The notes: generated by a model not told the origin, from the letters alone. A DNA stretch of 64,000 bases from Odobenus rosmarus divergens (GCF_000321225.1 NW_004450276.1:838300-902299); one strand, 5' to 3'; positions 44,015-56,340 are shown, counted from the stretch's first letter. A program made the numbers and translations.

Positions 44015-46150
44015 AAATACACTATGAGGTCAGTTCTGGACAAGTGTCCTGGAATTTCACACTCACTGGGCCGAGTGTGAAAACACCAAAGGAAGAGGGA
44101 TCCGGGGCTGTGAGAATGGAAGATGCTCAGCCCACCTGTTCGAGAATGAAGCTCGAACAGCTGTGAGTGTTGAAGTCGACAATGACAAAAACTGGGTTGC
44201 ACTGAAGAGACAGAGTGTCCATCGAGTGAAAAGTGAACATTACGCCTGGCCAGCAGAGCCCAGGGGCTGCATAGTGTGACAGAGAGCAATGGTGTCCAAG
44301 CCCGCTTTGGCTCCCCGCCCATGATTTATAGTGCTGGCACGGCGGCCACATATCAATGCCACGTTAATAAGTACCGTTGATTAAATGCTGACAAAGTACC
44401 CTACAATTACAGTGGATGGCATTCGTCACAGAGCGTAGCTCGCTTATGGCTGAGAGGATTGAACCCAACAGCAGATAGTAATTAATTGATAATTTATGAG
44501 TAATTCTGATTAAACAAAATTAAAAGCCACCCTCAAATAAATACGGCTCCACCTTAACTGCCCTTACGGATAAAAGTGTGGCCCAGAGAGAGCCCAGTGT
44601 GTGTGACTCCGTTCCTCCAGAGGAAAGGCAATGCGTGATCTGCTTGTGGTAACTGCCTTGTGCCACGTGAATGGATTGGGAGGACACCGAGACCGACCTC
44701 CCGGGGCAAGGTGTCCCTTGTTCTAAAGTCCACTCAAGGAGCTGATACTCTCTTGATGCTTGCACCTTGCCAGGCAGACTGGTGACATGTACTGATGCTC
44801 TTGAGGACACGGACACCGCGGTTGGCGGGCCAAAGGGCGGGCCTTGCGCACAGAGTTGGCCAACTGATGGAGTAATTAGGGAAAGCTGATAGGTGACAGC
44901 GTGGTCTGTCTTCTCCGGAGGTTTCCAAGTGTCGCCCCAGAAGGGCTACGAGCAGGTTCCACCAGCAGTGGCCATGAAGAGAGGTCTCCGCTCCCAAGGA
45001 GCTCAGAATGCAGAGTCTGGACCTGGTGGCACTGACCCACAAGCCGGAGAATGTACATCCAGCCTGGGGCTGGGAATGTCTCCAGGTACAGCGGGGGACC
45101 GTCTCCCCATTTAAGTGGATCTTTAAATCCACCTAAGGCCCCTGTGCCCTACACTTTAAAAAGGGCCACTGATCCGCCTGCAGTCTACGTCATGGACACC
45201 CAGGGGCCCTGGATCCCAGGAAAGGAACCACTGGTTTTGACAGAGGAAACTTCAGCCAGTCCAGCTGTACTGCTCTCGCTGTCCCCAACCCCACTGATGT
45301 CCCTGTCCCAATCCCGGGAACTTGTGACTGTCCCCTTACACGGCCAAAGGGGCTCTGCAGAGATGATTAAGGATCTTGTAATGGATCTATTATCTGGGGA
45401 CCCCCCTCCCTCACCCTTGTAGCATCTCTCCCAGACGCATCAAACAGGTTAAAGAAGTAGCCAAAGTAGACTTCTCCGTTACATTCCTCAGCTTTAGCAA
45501 CACATACCCTGAAACATACATTTTCCTCTAGCAGGCCCGGCCCCTCCCCTCCTCCTAGGACACAGCTTTCTTCACACTCACACAGCAGGGTGGTGTCCCC
45601 GGAGGCCTCTGCGCTCCAAGCTCCTCTCGCCCCGCACACAGAAAAGGCCTGACTCTGGTCTGTGCATTCCTCGCTTCCTTCCGGCCTCATGTACCTCTCC
45701 TCTTTCCCAACCCTTACCCCCAGAGGGAAAAAAATATCCCTGTTCTTACTCACAGACAGCATTCAATTTTAAGGGTTACACAGCGCATGAGCTGGGAAAT
45801 CCGGCAGGAGTGACACAAGGAAGATTTCAGAGGAGGGAAAAGATCTGACAAGGGCCCATGTGTCACGTCCTGAAGGAGTAAGAGCTGAGGTGGGCACGGA
45901 GGGCTTCCCGGAAGAGGTGGGGGTTTTGCTGGGCCTGACCGTGGTGATCCAGCAAAGTTATCTCAGAAGGGGTTGCAAAAGTTGTTTGGAACTCAGCAAG
46001 GCTCCTTTTGTTAGGAAGAAACTAGAATGTTCCAACGTTCCAATGTCTGCCTTTTTTAGTCAGACCCCACTGCGCTTGGCCCTCCTGGGGCTACACAGCA
46101 AGTCACTACCTAGGGCCAGATCAGAGAGAGCATTCCCTGAGCTTGATGTT
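44015..46150. other. GC-moderate single-copy stretch
   Basis: No exon recognised despite frames of up to 132 aa (44734-45132, 45051-45422, 45367-45762); they overlap on opposite strands and have no domain. 44320-44525 holds a cluster of TAAT/ATTA sites. Confidence 0.45.
44320..44525. promoter_or_regulatory. Candidate enhancer-like element with clustered TAAT motifs
   Basis: Repeat-free sequence with ATGATTTATAGTGCTGG, CACGTTAATAAGTACC, GTTGATTAAATGCTGAC, then GTAATTAATTGATAATTTAT and GTAATTCTGATTAAAC. Dense homeodomain-type cores inside otherwise GC-moderate DNA are typical of conserved developmental elements. Conservation cannot be seen from one genome. Confidence 0.25.
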
Positions 46151-46151
46151 T

Positions 46152-46345
46152 ACATCCTCCTCTTGCAACTTACTAGCTGTGGACTCTGGGCAAAGGATTG
46201 GCACCCCCACACCCCTCACTCACCATGCCTCAGCTTCTCCATCTGTAAAAAAACGATGCCGTGTTCAGAGTATGGTGGTATCAGTGTTTAAAATGAGCCC
46301 AGTACCTGGTTCGTTTACTGGAAGTGGTCAGTGGATGCTTGCTGA
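46152..46345 (+). mobile_element. MIR SINE
   Basis: GCAACTTACTAGCTGTGGAC, CTCTGGGCAAAGG, CCTCAGCTTCTCCATCTGTA, CCCAGTACCTGGTTCG follow the MIR consensus in order. Confidence 0.8.
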
Positions 46346-46745
46346 AAAACATGACTCACGTGGGGTTGTAGTTGGAGGGATTTAATAAAGATAATATGAT
46401 TACTTCTTTAGGGCTTTTTCCTTTGAAAAAAAAAAAATAACGGTATTTTCTATCAACGCCAAATCCCCAAGCATCTCTGGGAGAAAGGTTTTAATCCTCT
46501 TTGAAGAAAGCAACTAAGGTAGAGCTAAATGCATGCCCCCACTTCCTCGGTGAGTCACTGGCAACGCGGGGATGCTGCTGCGTCCTCCGCCTCATCTCTG
46601 ACTCCTCCAGCTGCAATGGCAGACCAGACACATGGAGACATCACTGGGGTAGAGCAGTAATGACAAGCATCTGAGGGTCCGAAGTCTAGGGTTCCACTCC
46701 TGGCTCCACCAGGGATTAGCCATGGGGTTTCCCTTTGGTTAGACA

Positions 46746-47199
46746 GTGTGGTGGGCAGAATAATGCCCCCCACCCCCAAAATACTGACATTCTGACCCCT
46801 GAAACCTGTGAACATATTATATCATAAAGGGACTCTATGGAGGTGATTAATTAAGGATCTTGGGCTGTGAAGATTAGCCTGCATTTTCGGGGTGGGCTCA
46901 GTGTAATCATAGGGGTCTTCTGACCTTCCTGAAGGTCAGAGTCAGAGAGATTTAAACATGTTACACTGCTGACTTTGAAGATGGAGGAAAGGGGCTCTCA
47001 GCAAGAAACACAGGCAGCCTCTAGAAACTAGAAAGGCAAAGAAGGGCATTCTCCCCGGGAGCCTCCAGAAGGACGCAACCCTGCGGACACTTTGATTTCA
47101 GACTTCTGACCTCTGGAACTGTAAAAGGATCTATCTGCTTTGTTTGCAGGTACCAAGTTTGTGGTACTTTTTTACAACAACAGGGAACTAATGCAGTAA
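46746..47199 (+). mobile_element. MLT1 solo LTR, diverged
   Basis: TGTGGTGGGCAGAATAATGC, GAAACCTGTGAACATATTAT, GGTGGGCTCAGTGTAATCAT, ACACTTTGATTTCAGACTTC and AACAACAGGGAACTAATGCA mark start, middle and end of an MLT1-class LTR. Confidence 0.78.
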
Positions 47200-48255
47200 A
47201 TGGACCTTTCTGGGCCTGACAGGGCAGCCTAGAAGTGAGGTGTTTGCTTACCTTCAGCAGAAGAAAAACAGGAGACCTTCTGGGGGTAGCAGGTCATTGA
47301 AAAGAAGGAAAAGTTAAAAAACTAAGTTTCGAAAAGGGCAAAGGATGCCCCAAAGGAAAAAACGGGTTCTGTTCCTACCAGAAAAAGAGGGAACAGGTAA
47401 GCAAAGTGTCTCCTCTCTACTCTGAAGCTAACACCCTGATTCATGTTTTGAATGTACCCAGGATTTCACTTCTAGAGGTGGCTCAGTGAGACATGGAGAG
47501 GCCAACGCCATTGGATGAAGTTTCCCAAGAGGAGGGGGCATGCCATGCCACACAAAGCCACATGGGGAAGTGCCAGGGTTGGTGAGGAGGCAGAAGGAAC
47601 AAAGCAGGGAGCAGGGCTCCGTCCTTTATGGTGGTTCCATGGGAAGGAATGGGTGGGTTTGAGTGAATTTACTGGGGGACCTTTGGAATAATTTCCAGGT
47701 GCTCGAGGCTATCAGGCTGGCCTCCAGTTGTATGGGACTAGGACAGGGGAAATACTGGCTTGCTATGTGGGAGTTCCATGAAGGAGGTGGTCGAGGTGTT
47801 AGCTTTGGATTGGTTGGGTTGGTTTACATATCAGAGACAACCTGGCAGATAAGTTGGTTGCTCTCTCTAGGTATTAAGCTCGCCCTGGAAAGGGCAGTCT
47901 CTCCCCCAGCCTGCAAGACCTCCGAGATGTCAAAACAGCATAAAAGATAGCAAATAAGAAACATGACTAATTAATACAATCACAGTCTCCTGGCCCCACA
48001 TCTCCACTGCATGATATACTTTGCCCCTGGCCTTAGCTTCTCTGACTCCACATGCTCCTTCTCCCTCCTCCACCTGGGAAAACCACAATCATCCCTGGGA
48101 CCTGGGCACAAGGCACTACCCAAACCAGCGTATCTCCTTAGCGCTCTGCTCAGGTGGCACCTGTCCTGCCCTCCTGGAGCCCACGGCACCCTGCCCTGGG
48201 GATCCCCAGAAAACAGGCCTGGGGCTTCACTCCCCTCTGCCTTTGTGCACCCTAC
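47200..48255. other. Stretch without recognised gene
   Basis: Nothing assigned. The 95-aa frame at 47663-47950 has no domain; the sequence could be an old LTR-like repeat I cannot name. Overlapping frames at 48011-48275 are GC/Pro-rich shadows. Confidence 0.4.
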
Positions 48256-48261
48256 TCACTC

Positions 48262-48440
48262 TCAATGACAGGTGACTCTGGGCAAGTGGCTCACCTGCCA
48301 CAGTCGAAGCCTGTATCTGCAACCTGAGGATGAACACTCCTAGCTACCTTGTAGGGCTTGGACAAAGATTAAACCGGACCCGGGAAAGGTCTTGTCTGTG
48401 CAGGGACTCGGCAGACGTTCCAGAACAGCAGCTGCCATCT
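48262..48440 (+). mobile_element. MIR SINE
   Basis: GGTGACTCTGGGCAAGTGGC, CTGTATCTGCAACCTGAGGA and CTACCTTGTAGGGCTTGGAC follow the MIR core and 3' order. Confidence 0.65.
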
Positions 48441-49749
48441 TTGACCTCTCGCAAAGGTCCAAGACTCAGGCTGAGCTGGCCAGTTCCTCCCACCTGACAT
48501 GTTGCCTTTGAGCACATAACAGAGCCAGGAATGTGACCTTGTCATTATGTGCCTTCAGAGGGAGGAGGCTTCCAGTGGGCACTGAAATCGGGCCACCAGC
48601 TTGAGAGCGGTGACAGAGGGAGCCTGGCTCAAGGTCACCAACAGGACAGCAGCCGCTGGGGGACAAAATGTTCAAGCCCTAGAGCGGAGGGACCCGATGC
48701 CACAGAGTCTTAGAAAGTCTCCTCTCCCCCTGACATGTGAGGTGGACAGAGGGTAATTGAAAGGTGAGTAAGGAGTGGAAAAAACCACCAAAGAACAATC
48801 CAAAGTGACAGGAAAGGTTCCATTGTGCACAGGAGTCTGATGAGCATGCTTCCGTCACTGAAGAGAACCTCAAAGGCGGGGGGCCTCCGGCTGCTCTCCG
48901 GTGCCGCTCAGCCCCCTCCCGGGTCTTTCTGTTCTCATCCGTGTGGGACTGGCCCCGCCCTGAGCAGCCACCTGCTGAATTCCTGCCGACGACCACCTCT
49001 GGAGGAATCCCTGGGAAAGGGTCCCATGGGCAGCTGGGGACATCTGACGGATCACTTCAGATGCATCTGGTTAAAGCAGCCTGCACACAGGCCATTTGAA
49101 GCAACAGAACCCCACGCTGACGGCTGGGACTGCAGCAACAAACTCCAGTCGGCCCGCATCAGAAGAGAGTTTGCACCTCATCGTAAGGAGGCTGGTATGC
49201 ATGCTTTTCTATTACTGGTATCCAAATTTTACTGAATATGGGCAGTCTCATTGTGGAAAAAAATCCACAGGAGTCTTCTCGTTTCTTCCAGACCATCAAC
49301 CCCTTCAGGGCTACAGCAGAAGACCACGGTGGGCCCACCCCATTCCTTGTGAAAATTCCCTCTCTCGGCTGCAGTGCACCATTTTGGTTCTTAGTCTCTC
49401 CTTTGGACACTTCGGTCCTTTAGTTTCTGCTTTTACCTTTGTTTTCTCTTCCCTAGAAAGGACATCTCACTTAGCAGTCAGTGACTCCCTCTGAGCAGCA
49501 CCACCCCACTCCCCCCACCCCGCCCCCACCAAGCCACCGCCATCTTCAGCCCCTGCTGTGCCTGCCTTACTCCCACTTGGACACTGAGCTGTTATACCCA
49601 ACCAAAGCACAGAACAGTTCCCTACCCCGACTTCCACAGGTCTGTCCCTCTAGGTCTCCAGACCTTGAGGATCAAAACACAGAAGTCGCTTTGACATCTG
49701 CCTCTTCTTTTGGTGATCACGTAAATCAAGTTTGATTGGCACTTCCTCT
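48441..49749. other. GC-richer single-copy stretch
   Basis: No gene recognised. Frames up to 136 aa (48825-49235, 49096-49494) overlap each other and opposite-strand frames without domains. Confidence 0.4.
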
Positions 49750-49766
49750 GAAATTCTTAGCCTGGG

Positions 49767-49973
49767 GACGCCTGGGTGGCTCAGTCATTAAGCGTCTACC
49801 TTTGGCTCAGGTCACGGTCCCAGGGTCCTGGGATCGGGCCCCACATCGGTCTCCCTGCTCGGCGGGAAGCCTGCTTCTCCCTCTCCCACTCCCCCTGCTT
49901 GTGTTCCCTCTCTCGCTGTCTGTCAAAAAAAAAAAAAATCTTTAAAATAAAAAAATGAAAAAAAAAAAAAAAA
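49767..49973 (+). mobile_element. Can-SINE (SINEC), young-looking
   Basis: GACGCCTGGGTGGCTCAGTC, TTAAGCGTCTACCTTTGG, CTGGGATCGGGCCCCA, CTCCCCCTGCTTGTGTTCCC, then TGTCAAAAAAAAAA and long A-runs. Perfect 17-bp TSD GAAATTCTTAGCCTGGG (49750-49766 and 49974-49990). The long uninterrupted A tail and intact TSD suggest a recent insertion. Confidence 0.97.
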
Positions 49974-49990
49974 GAAATTCTTAGCCTGGG

Positions 49991-50425
49991 ACCAGGGAAG
50001 TATCTGAAACTCCAAGCCAAGCTCTAGGTGTTTTTTCCAGCAGGAGGAGAACACAGCTTTCAACAGCTTCTCAAAAGGGTCATAACCCAGTGGATTTATT
50101 CGGCTCTTTATGGTGCTTAGTCTGATTTTCATCAAACTATGATTTTTATCTATTCTTTTCCTCTGCTCTAACTTAGGCCCCATCATATGGTCATTAGATT
50201 ATTATAATGGGTCCCTTCCCTCCTCCAATGTGTCCTACACCTGGCAGAATCATCTCTCCCCGGTTCACGCATGGAAAACAGCATCCACTGCTCACCAGGT
50301 CATGTACCTAGCCTGGTAACGTGACATAAAGCAGCCACAGAACATGTCATGTAATGCTGAACTCAGCCACTTCCTCTCTCTGTCCTCTAGCGCACCTGAG
50401 CACAGGAAGGCTGGTCTGGAGGAAG
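49991..50425. other. Mostly single-copy; possible L2 piece
   Basis: About 50195-50290 (GGGTCCCTTCCCTCCTCCAA) could be an L2 fragment. Nothing else recognised. Confidence 0.35.
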
Positions 50426-50427
50426 GC

Positions 50428-50600
50428 AGTGTGGTGGACAGTCAAGATAACCTGGGGGTGAGCCCTGCCACCTAGCACCTGTTAACCTCAGAATCCTCTC
50501 TCTTTCCAGAATATCTGTTACCTTCACCGGAAAATGGGATTATGTGCACACTGTCTACCTCGCAAGTGCTCTGGCAGCCAGACCGGCTTGGGCTCCTCCG
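50428..50600 (+). mobile_element. MIR SINE
   Basis: GTGTGGTGGACAGTCAAGAT, CTGCCACCTAGCACCTGTTA, CACCGGAAAATGGGATTATG, CTACCTCGCAAGTGCTCTGG follow MIR order. Confidence 0.6.
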
Positions 50601-50934
50601 TGTGTTCGAAAAATAAAATGGTGCTAAATCGATCTGAGCCCTGGCAGTAGCCCTTCCTGCCAGGCAGCAGTCCTATTGGTCTGTTTCTTGCTGATCTGTG
50701 TTAACTACTATCTGGAATGTCTGCCTGGGTCCTGTTCTGCAATTCGGATCCCATCCATGTTTTTAGGCTTTTCAGGGCTTTCGCCCCCTGCCCCAATTTC
50801 TGCCTTCACAGAACACTATGGGATTTATCAGGATTTCACCAACAAGTCCTTGATGGTACATAGGTTCCTGCTCTCGGCTTGTCATTCTGAAGTCCCGGCA
50901 GTCCCGTGATTACGACACATCGCAGTTACGCCTA

Positions 50935-51069
50935 CTAGACATTCGGCCCCCACTGTCACAACAATCCAGGGAAGAACGGGCTTTTCTTCATTTTTCGAAG
51001 GAGGAAACCAAGGCTTAGCAAGTTTAGGCCCGGATCAAACCCAGGCAATTACTCCCAAGTTCAAACTCT
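50935..51069 (-). mobile_element. MIR-like SINE, interrupted by a Can-SINE head
   Basis: CTGTCACAACAATCCAGGGA, CGAAGGAGGAAACCAAGGCT, GGATCAAACCCAGGCAATTA resemble a reverse-complement MIR. Confidence 0.5.
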
Positions 51070-51152
51070 GATGCGGGGCTCGATCCCAGGACCCTGGGAT
51101 CATGACCTGAGCCGAGGGCAGATACTTAACCCACTGAGCCACCCAGGTGCCC
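51070..51152 (-). mobile_element. Tailless Can-SINE head with TSD
   Basis: Only the tRNA-derived head is present: ATGCGGGGCTCGATCCCAGG, ATCATGACCTGAGCCGAGGG, CTGAGCCACCCAGGTGCCCC. The CT-rich body and A tail are absent. Yet CCCAAGTTCAAACTCT (51054-51069) and CCCAAGTTCGAACTCT (51153-51168) flank it as a 16-bp direct repeat with one mismatch. Confidence 0.92.
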
Positions 51153-51214
51153 CCCAAGTTCGAACTCTTAATGCACTGAATTATCTTATCTCCCATCTTC
51201 TTTAGATTTCTCAG

Positions 51215-51312
51215 ATTTGTCTTAATAAGCCTACCGTTTTCTTGAGGGTGGGGACTGCAGAGTTCACTTCTTTTGTATTCTGTATATTCAAGGCACAGCT
51301 AGAAGCACATTA
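51215..51312 (+). mobile_element. L2 LINE 3' end
   Basis: CTTGAGGGTGGGGACTGCAG, TGTATATTCAAGGCACAG and TGCTGTGTAAATATTGTG are diverged L2 tail phrases. Confidence 0.5.
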
Positions 51313-53395
51313 TGTGCTGTGTAAATATTGTGTTTCAGAATGCCAGGTATATGAGAGGTACAATATGCTGTTCTTAAGTCATTTGCTCATGTCATATGCC
51401 TCCCTCCTGTTGTTTTGGGTGTTTCCATGGAAAGTCCTTATACAGACCAAGAAAAGAACCAATCTGAAAATCCAAGTTATATGGCCGGTGACAATAACAG
51501 AGAGAAATAATTCTGTTTCTAATCTATAATCTCATGGTGGGATGCTAAATTTAAAGTCTCCACAAATAAATCTGTGGACAAAGTGTGAAGCCTAGATTAT
51601 TAATAAGCATTTTGCAATATCTTTATTTATCCTATCTAGCAGCTATGAGGGGCTGGTGACAGAACCTTAGCACAGAAATTGCTGAGTCTTAAAGGAGAAA
51701 AAAAAAATTAATAGTTACCATATCCCCAGGAGAAATCTCATTAATTCAAAAGGCAATGATTTTTTGAGATCAAACCTCCAAGAGATGGTTCCACGCAGCT
51801 CCCTAACGGCAGTCTGTCTTTCCCGTTTTTCTCCATTACAACCCTCGCACCTCTGCATCCCCAACACACAGGGTAAATCAAAGTATAAACATGCATTTTG
51901 AAATCCATGGAAATAGCCGAAAGGAATTCACAGATGGCCTAAAATGGATATTAAGCTATACAAAAATATAAAATATAAAGATTTTAAAATACCTCCATAC
52001 ATTCTGGGCTCACTATCTGCCCCACTGGAGGGGAGAAATGAGGATTCTGGTAGAGCAAAACTAACAATCTCGTGCACAAAAGATGCTCATTAAACTTCAT
52101 CATCCTGTCTACTCTAATGATGCTTTTACTTAATAAAAATTCCCCGAGCAGTTGCAAGGATATTAGGCAAGGTCTTTGGTTATGTATCAGAAGTCCGAAC
52201 TGTCACCAGCAAACATGCAGTTCAGGAGGTAGGTTCCCTGGGGAAGGAGCAAATCCAGCTTTCACAGAATACACGCAGAGAAAAATCAATAACTGCAACT
52301 TGCTTCCCCGCTTAAGCATTTAAGAAAATAGGTAATCCTTTTAAATTAAACTGTGAAGTGCTAAATGTTGCAATTTCCAGAATAAACTAAAAGGCAAGAG
52401 GAAACAAGTCTAAGGGCATTTGTAAGTTTCCCAAACAAGCTTCCTTAACAGACTTCATACCCGGCCTGAATATTTTTTATGAACAGAATTATTTTTTGAT
52501 CTAGTACTTAACATTTGCAGAGATTAAAAAAGAGACATCTAACCATACACGTGTGTGTTAGTGGTACACACTTAGATATACAAACTTAACCATAAATACC
52601 AGGGAGTGAGGAATTCTTTTTATATGTGCAATCTGCCCCCTTCAAAAATTATTCTTAAAAAACACTACTGTTAAAATTCACTAAATTGAATCTGGCTCTC
52701 AAAAGCCACATAATAAAGTAATTCTCTAACAGATCCCTTAACATGGACAGCTGGATATTAATACTACGTAACCATAAATGACTTGTTGCGATTGTATAGC
52801 CTACTTTAAATTTCACATCCTGCCAAACAGACCTGACTGGAGAGACTACTTCAGTTGAGGCAACAGTGAGGCACCACCCCAAACCGTGAATTTAAAGGCA
52901 GTAAGACCATCCGGCTACGTGTTCAGTGATACCATCGACACAAAGTGGATCAAAGCATCAACAGGAAAAGTCACCCTGAGTAACACCAGCTCAACTCCGA
53001 GGCCAGTGGGTCTTGGCAGTAAGCTGACCAACGGTATTAACAAAGCTGGACAGAGATTCTGTGCCTCACAAGTGTCAGTCTTGGTCAGCGGTACAAACGA
53101 TGGGGTAAATGTTGGCAGTGGGCATCGAAGCACCGCCCCCCGCCCCAGAAAGGTGGTGAGGACCCAGGCCGGGAGTCCCGTGTGCCTGTGCCTGGCCTGC
53201 TAGCATCCTGTCTCTAAGAGGAAGCAGAGAAGACAAACATGGTTCGCTGCCCCAACCCTTCCAACTCTCCCCTCTTCCACCTCCCACCTCCCACTCCCAG
53301 CCCCCAGCACGTGGGCAAACACGTCAGGCCCCTGCCCACTTCTGAGATCTGTGCTTGCCATTTACTCTGCCTGGAGTGTTGGCATCCCGGAGACA
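51313..53395. other. Single-copy stretch
   Basis: No gene or repeat recognised. The 105-aa frame at 52886-53203 lacks a domain, and a minus frame of 72 aa overlaps it. Confidence 0.45.
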
Positions 53396-53470
53396 GGCAT
53401 GATCACCATCTCCATCTTACAGATGAGGGTATGGACGCCCAGAGAGATTCCGTGCCTCGGAGGGGAATGG
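53396..53470 (-). mobile_element. MIR core fragment
   Basis: ATCACCATCTCCATCTTACA, GATGAGGGTATGGACGCCCA and GAGAGATTCCGTGCC are a reverse-complement MIR core. Confidence 0.55.
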
Positions 53471-55982
53471 CTATACTGCCTCCATTTTAGTGTCAAAACT
53501 CGGCTAAACTGTTCCCTTTGCCTGAGGGGCACAAGGACTAGTTCATACATGAGCCTGTGGTCAATTTGAGCCAACTAAAGAAAGACCTATGATCTTTGCT
53601 CAAGCCGTCGGGAAGACAAGTTCTTTGTTTTCCAGTGATTTCAGTGAGGAGCCCAGGTGTGCTGTCAGCCATGTTGACATCTTGTTTAGAGAGCCTGCCT
53701 GAGAGAGAAACCAGCCCCCTTCTGCATGAAGCTTCTATGGCATTTTCCATCTATCAACTCATTTAAACCTGAAGAAATATCACATGAATGAAAGAAGCCA
53801 TGTGGCTCCAGATATAAGTGATGTCGCAAATGAAGAGCTAATGTCACAGAACTAGGAAAGTTAGTGTCTAACAGAGAAGCTTTGCTTTTTCTTGTTTTTC
53901 AGATAAGGACAAATAGTAAAAGCATATTTAGAGGTTATTATTCCTCCCACGCCAACCCCTCTTCCTCTTTGCGGCTAACCACTGGGAATCTCTGTTCCTG
54001 AGACTGCTCCTTCCTCAGTTTCTCTCTGTCCAGGTGGCTTGGTGATTTGACCATGGCAGGGCACTCATGGCCAGGTCAGTGGAAAGCTAGCCATCTCTTT
54101 AAATTTAAGTACAAGCCTATAGGGCCTATAGGTTCCCGAGGCAGGGCAAATAACACTTGAACTGGATTCAGAAGGCTTCGGAATTAATCTGGTATCTGGA
54201 TAATCTGCTTCCCTAGACAGAAGATGGGGCGTTTGGACCTATATAGGGGTGGTAACTGTCTAGTCTGCACCCTGTCACACCCCTCACGGGATGACTGGGT
54301 GCTGCATGAGACAGTACCCAAACCCTGCAATTGTCCAGGCAACGGCTTGAACCCTGTAAGAGTTGGACAACTTTACACATGAAGCTTGTGTAAGCACTCT
54401 GCTTTTATTAACTTGTCTAACCCTCAAGGAAAATCATGTTAAATGAAACCTTACAGGGCTCACCTCTCCGAGGTTCCTTTTATGTTCAGGTCAGATTAAG
54501 GCATGATGCTTGCACCCTTACATAGCATTGTATTATGTGTCCCTCTTTTCTGTGAGGCGAGTCATGTTCCACTTAAAAAAATTGAAAAATAAAAACTTAA
54601 ACACCAGAAAGCAACCATCTACATACAGGTGGACTTATGCACACAGTGCTTTATCTAGGAGGCTCTCTCTCACCAAGGGGACCTTCAGGAAGCGGCAGCT
54701 ACAGACCACTAAACTACCCATTACTCCAGGCCATCTCCCTGGCAAAGAGAAATCCCCCCCTCATGTAAACAGCTCTCTCTGAAGTGGGGAACCCCACTCC
54801 TGGAACATGGCCTATCAAGTTGGACTGTGCTTTTCATCCATTCCTGATACCAATCTTTGAACTCCTGGCCAAGAGTAAGGAAAGGCCAGCAGGAGGGGAG
54901 GAGACCAGCTTTTGGTGGCTATGAAACAAAGTGGTATTTGGGAACAAGCCAACAACTGTTGACAGAATATGGACTCCCACGTATGGGAGTTGAACAGGAG
55001 ACAAGCCTTTAGATCACACCCTTCTTTGGTTACACGTTCATGTTTCTGGGTTTTGTGGAGAAAACATACTCCACAAAGGAATGGGGCATTTAAAAACTAC
55101 TTTTAGCCTCATATATTGAGCAGATTTCATATATGTCATCCACTCCCTTCTAGATTTTTAAGAGTCTCGGGGAAATTTATGGTCTTCAAGTGCAAAAAGG
55201 TTAGAAACGAAGGTGTTTGTGAGTTTATGCTTGATGTTAAGAAGCATCTCCTGGAGGACCCATGCATTAGCAATAAATCTGAGTGAGGGACCCGGGAACA
55301 CATCAAGATGAGGATAGGACTCTCCCCTGGGGCTCAAGCTTTCATTGTTTGATGCCCCCAGCAGGCCCTGTCGACTCAGAGCAAAACTGTGGCCGTGGGT
55401 GGGGAGGGAAGAGCTCACGCTTGTCACAACAGACCTCATCCAAGAACCTCAAGTGTTTCATCTAGGAATCTCACCCACAACACACTCCTAGGAAGGTGTG
55501 AGAGCATTCTAAATACAGATGGTGAAAGTCAAAGCAGGAGGTGGAGAAGCCAGAGGACCAGGATATCTGTGGAATACCACCCCGGGCTGCTCTTTTCTTC
55601 TGGTTTCCAGGATAGGATATTGTGGTCATGATGCGGCCAGGAGGATGACAGCTGGGTGAAAAATGACGAAGAAATGCGTGCACAAGAGTTATTTCAAATA
55701 CTGACAAACCGTGTTCTGCATCAACTGATTCAAAGGGACCTATGTTCTCAGGGAAAAATATTCATCCCCGAATAGCTTCTCATCAAGATTTCTGCCCAAT
55801 ATATTTCCCCTGGAATGGCCAAAGCCCCTCTTAGTCAGCAGTACTTGCTAAACTGAATCACTACAGGGAGTTAATTTTTCCCCTCGTCAATATCTCAGAA
55901 AGCTATTTTTAAAATCTTATTTTTAAACACATATTAGTACTTCTAATTGGTAGAGACAAACTCCATACTCAGATCTACAGAA
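53471..55982. other. Single-copy stretch
   Basis: No exon, RNA gene or confident repeat recognised over 2.5 kb. Confidence 0.4.
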
Positions 55983-56340
55983 GAGCTCTGTCCAAAACAC
56001 AAAATCCACAAATGTAACTTCCAATTTTCTAGGAGCCACTTAAGAAAGTAAAAGTAAACAAATGAAATCAACCTTCATGTATTTTATTTAACCCAATATA
56101 TCTAAAATATGATCATTTCAACATGTAATCAATATAAACATGATTAATGATCTACTTTATCCTTAATTTAAAGACAAATGACTTAGGAAATATATCATGT
56201 AAGTTTAATGTTTTTGTTTTGTTTTTTTTTTGTACTAAGTGTCTTTGAAATCTGTGGAGTATTTTTCAGCACATCCCAATCAGAATGCTATAATTCAACA
56301 GCTCAAGAGCCGCACGCTGTCTGTGGTTACCGTGATACAC
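55983..56340 (+). mobile_element. hAT-Charlie non-autonomous DNA transposon
   Basis: GCTCTGTCCAAAACAC start, CAATTTTCTAGGAGCCACTT, GTATTTTATTTAACCCAATA, ATCATTTCAACATGTAATCA, GTACTAAGTGTCTTTGAAAT, CAGCACATCCCAATCAGAAT. The terminal third is diverged. It shares terminal design with the element at 1-163. Confidence 0.8.

Noticed and set aside
44734..45132. 132-aa minus frame
   Set aside because: No domain, no splice context, and several competing frames on the other strand in the same GC-richer DNA.
45051..45422. 123-aa plus frame rich in Pro/Ser/Leu
   Set aside because: Compositional; overlaps an equally long minus frame and has no recognisable family.
45860..46291. 143-aa plus frame, the longest in the window
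   Set aside because: Its second half is MIR sequence and its first half has no domain.
48825..49235. 136-aa frame
   Set aside because: Overlaps other long frames on both strands; no domain or exon borders found.
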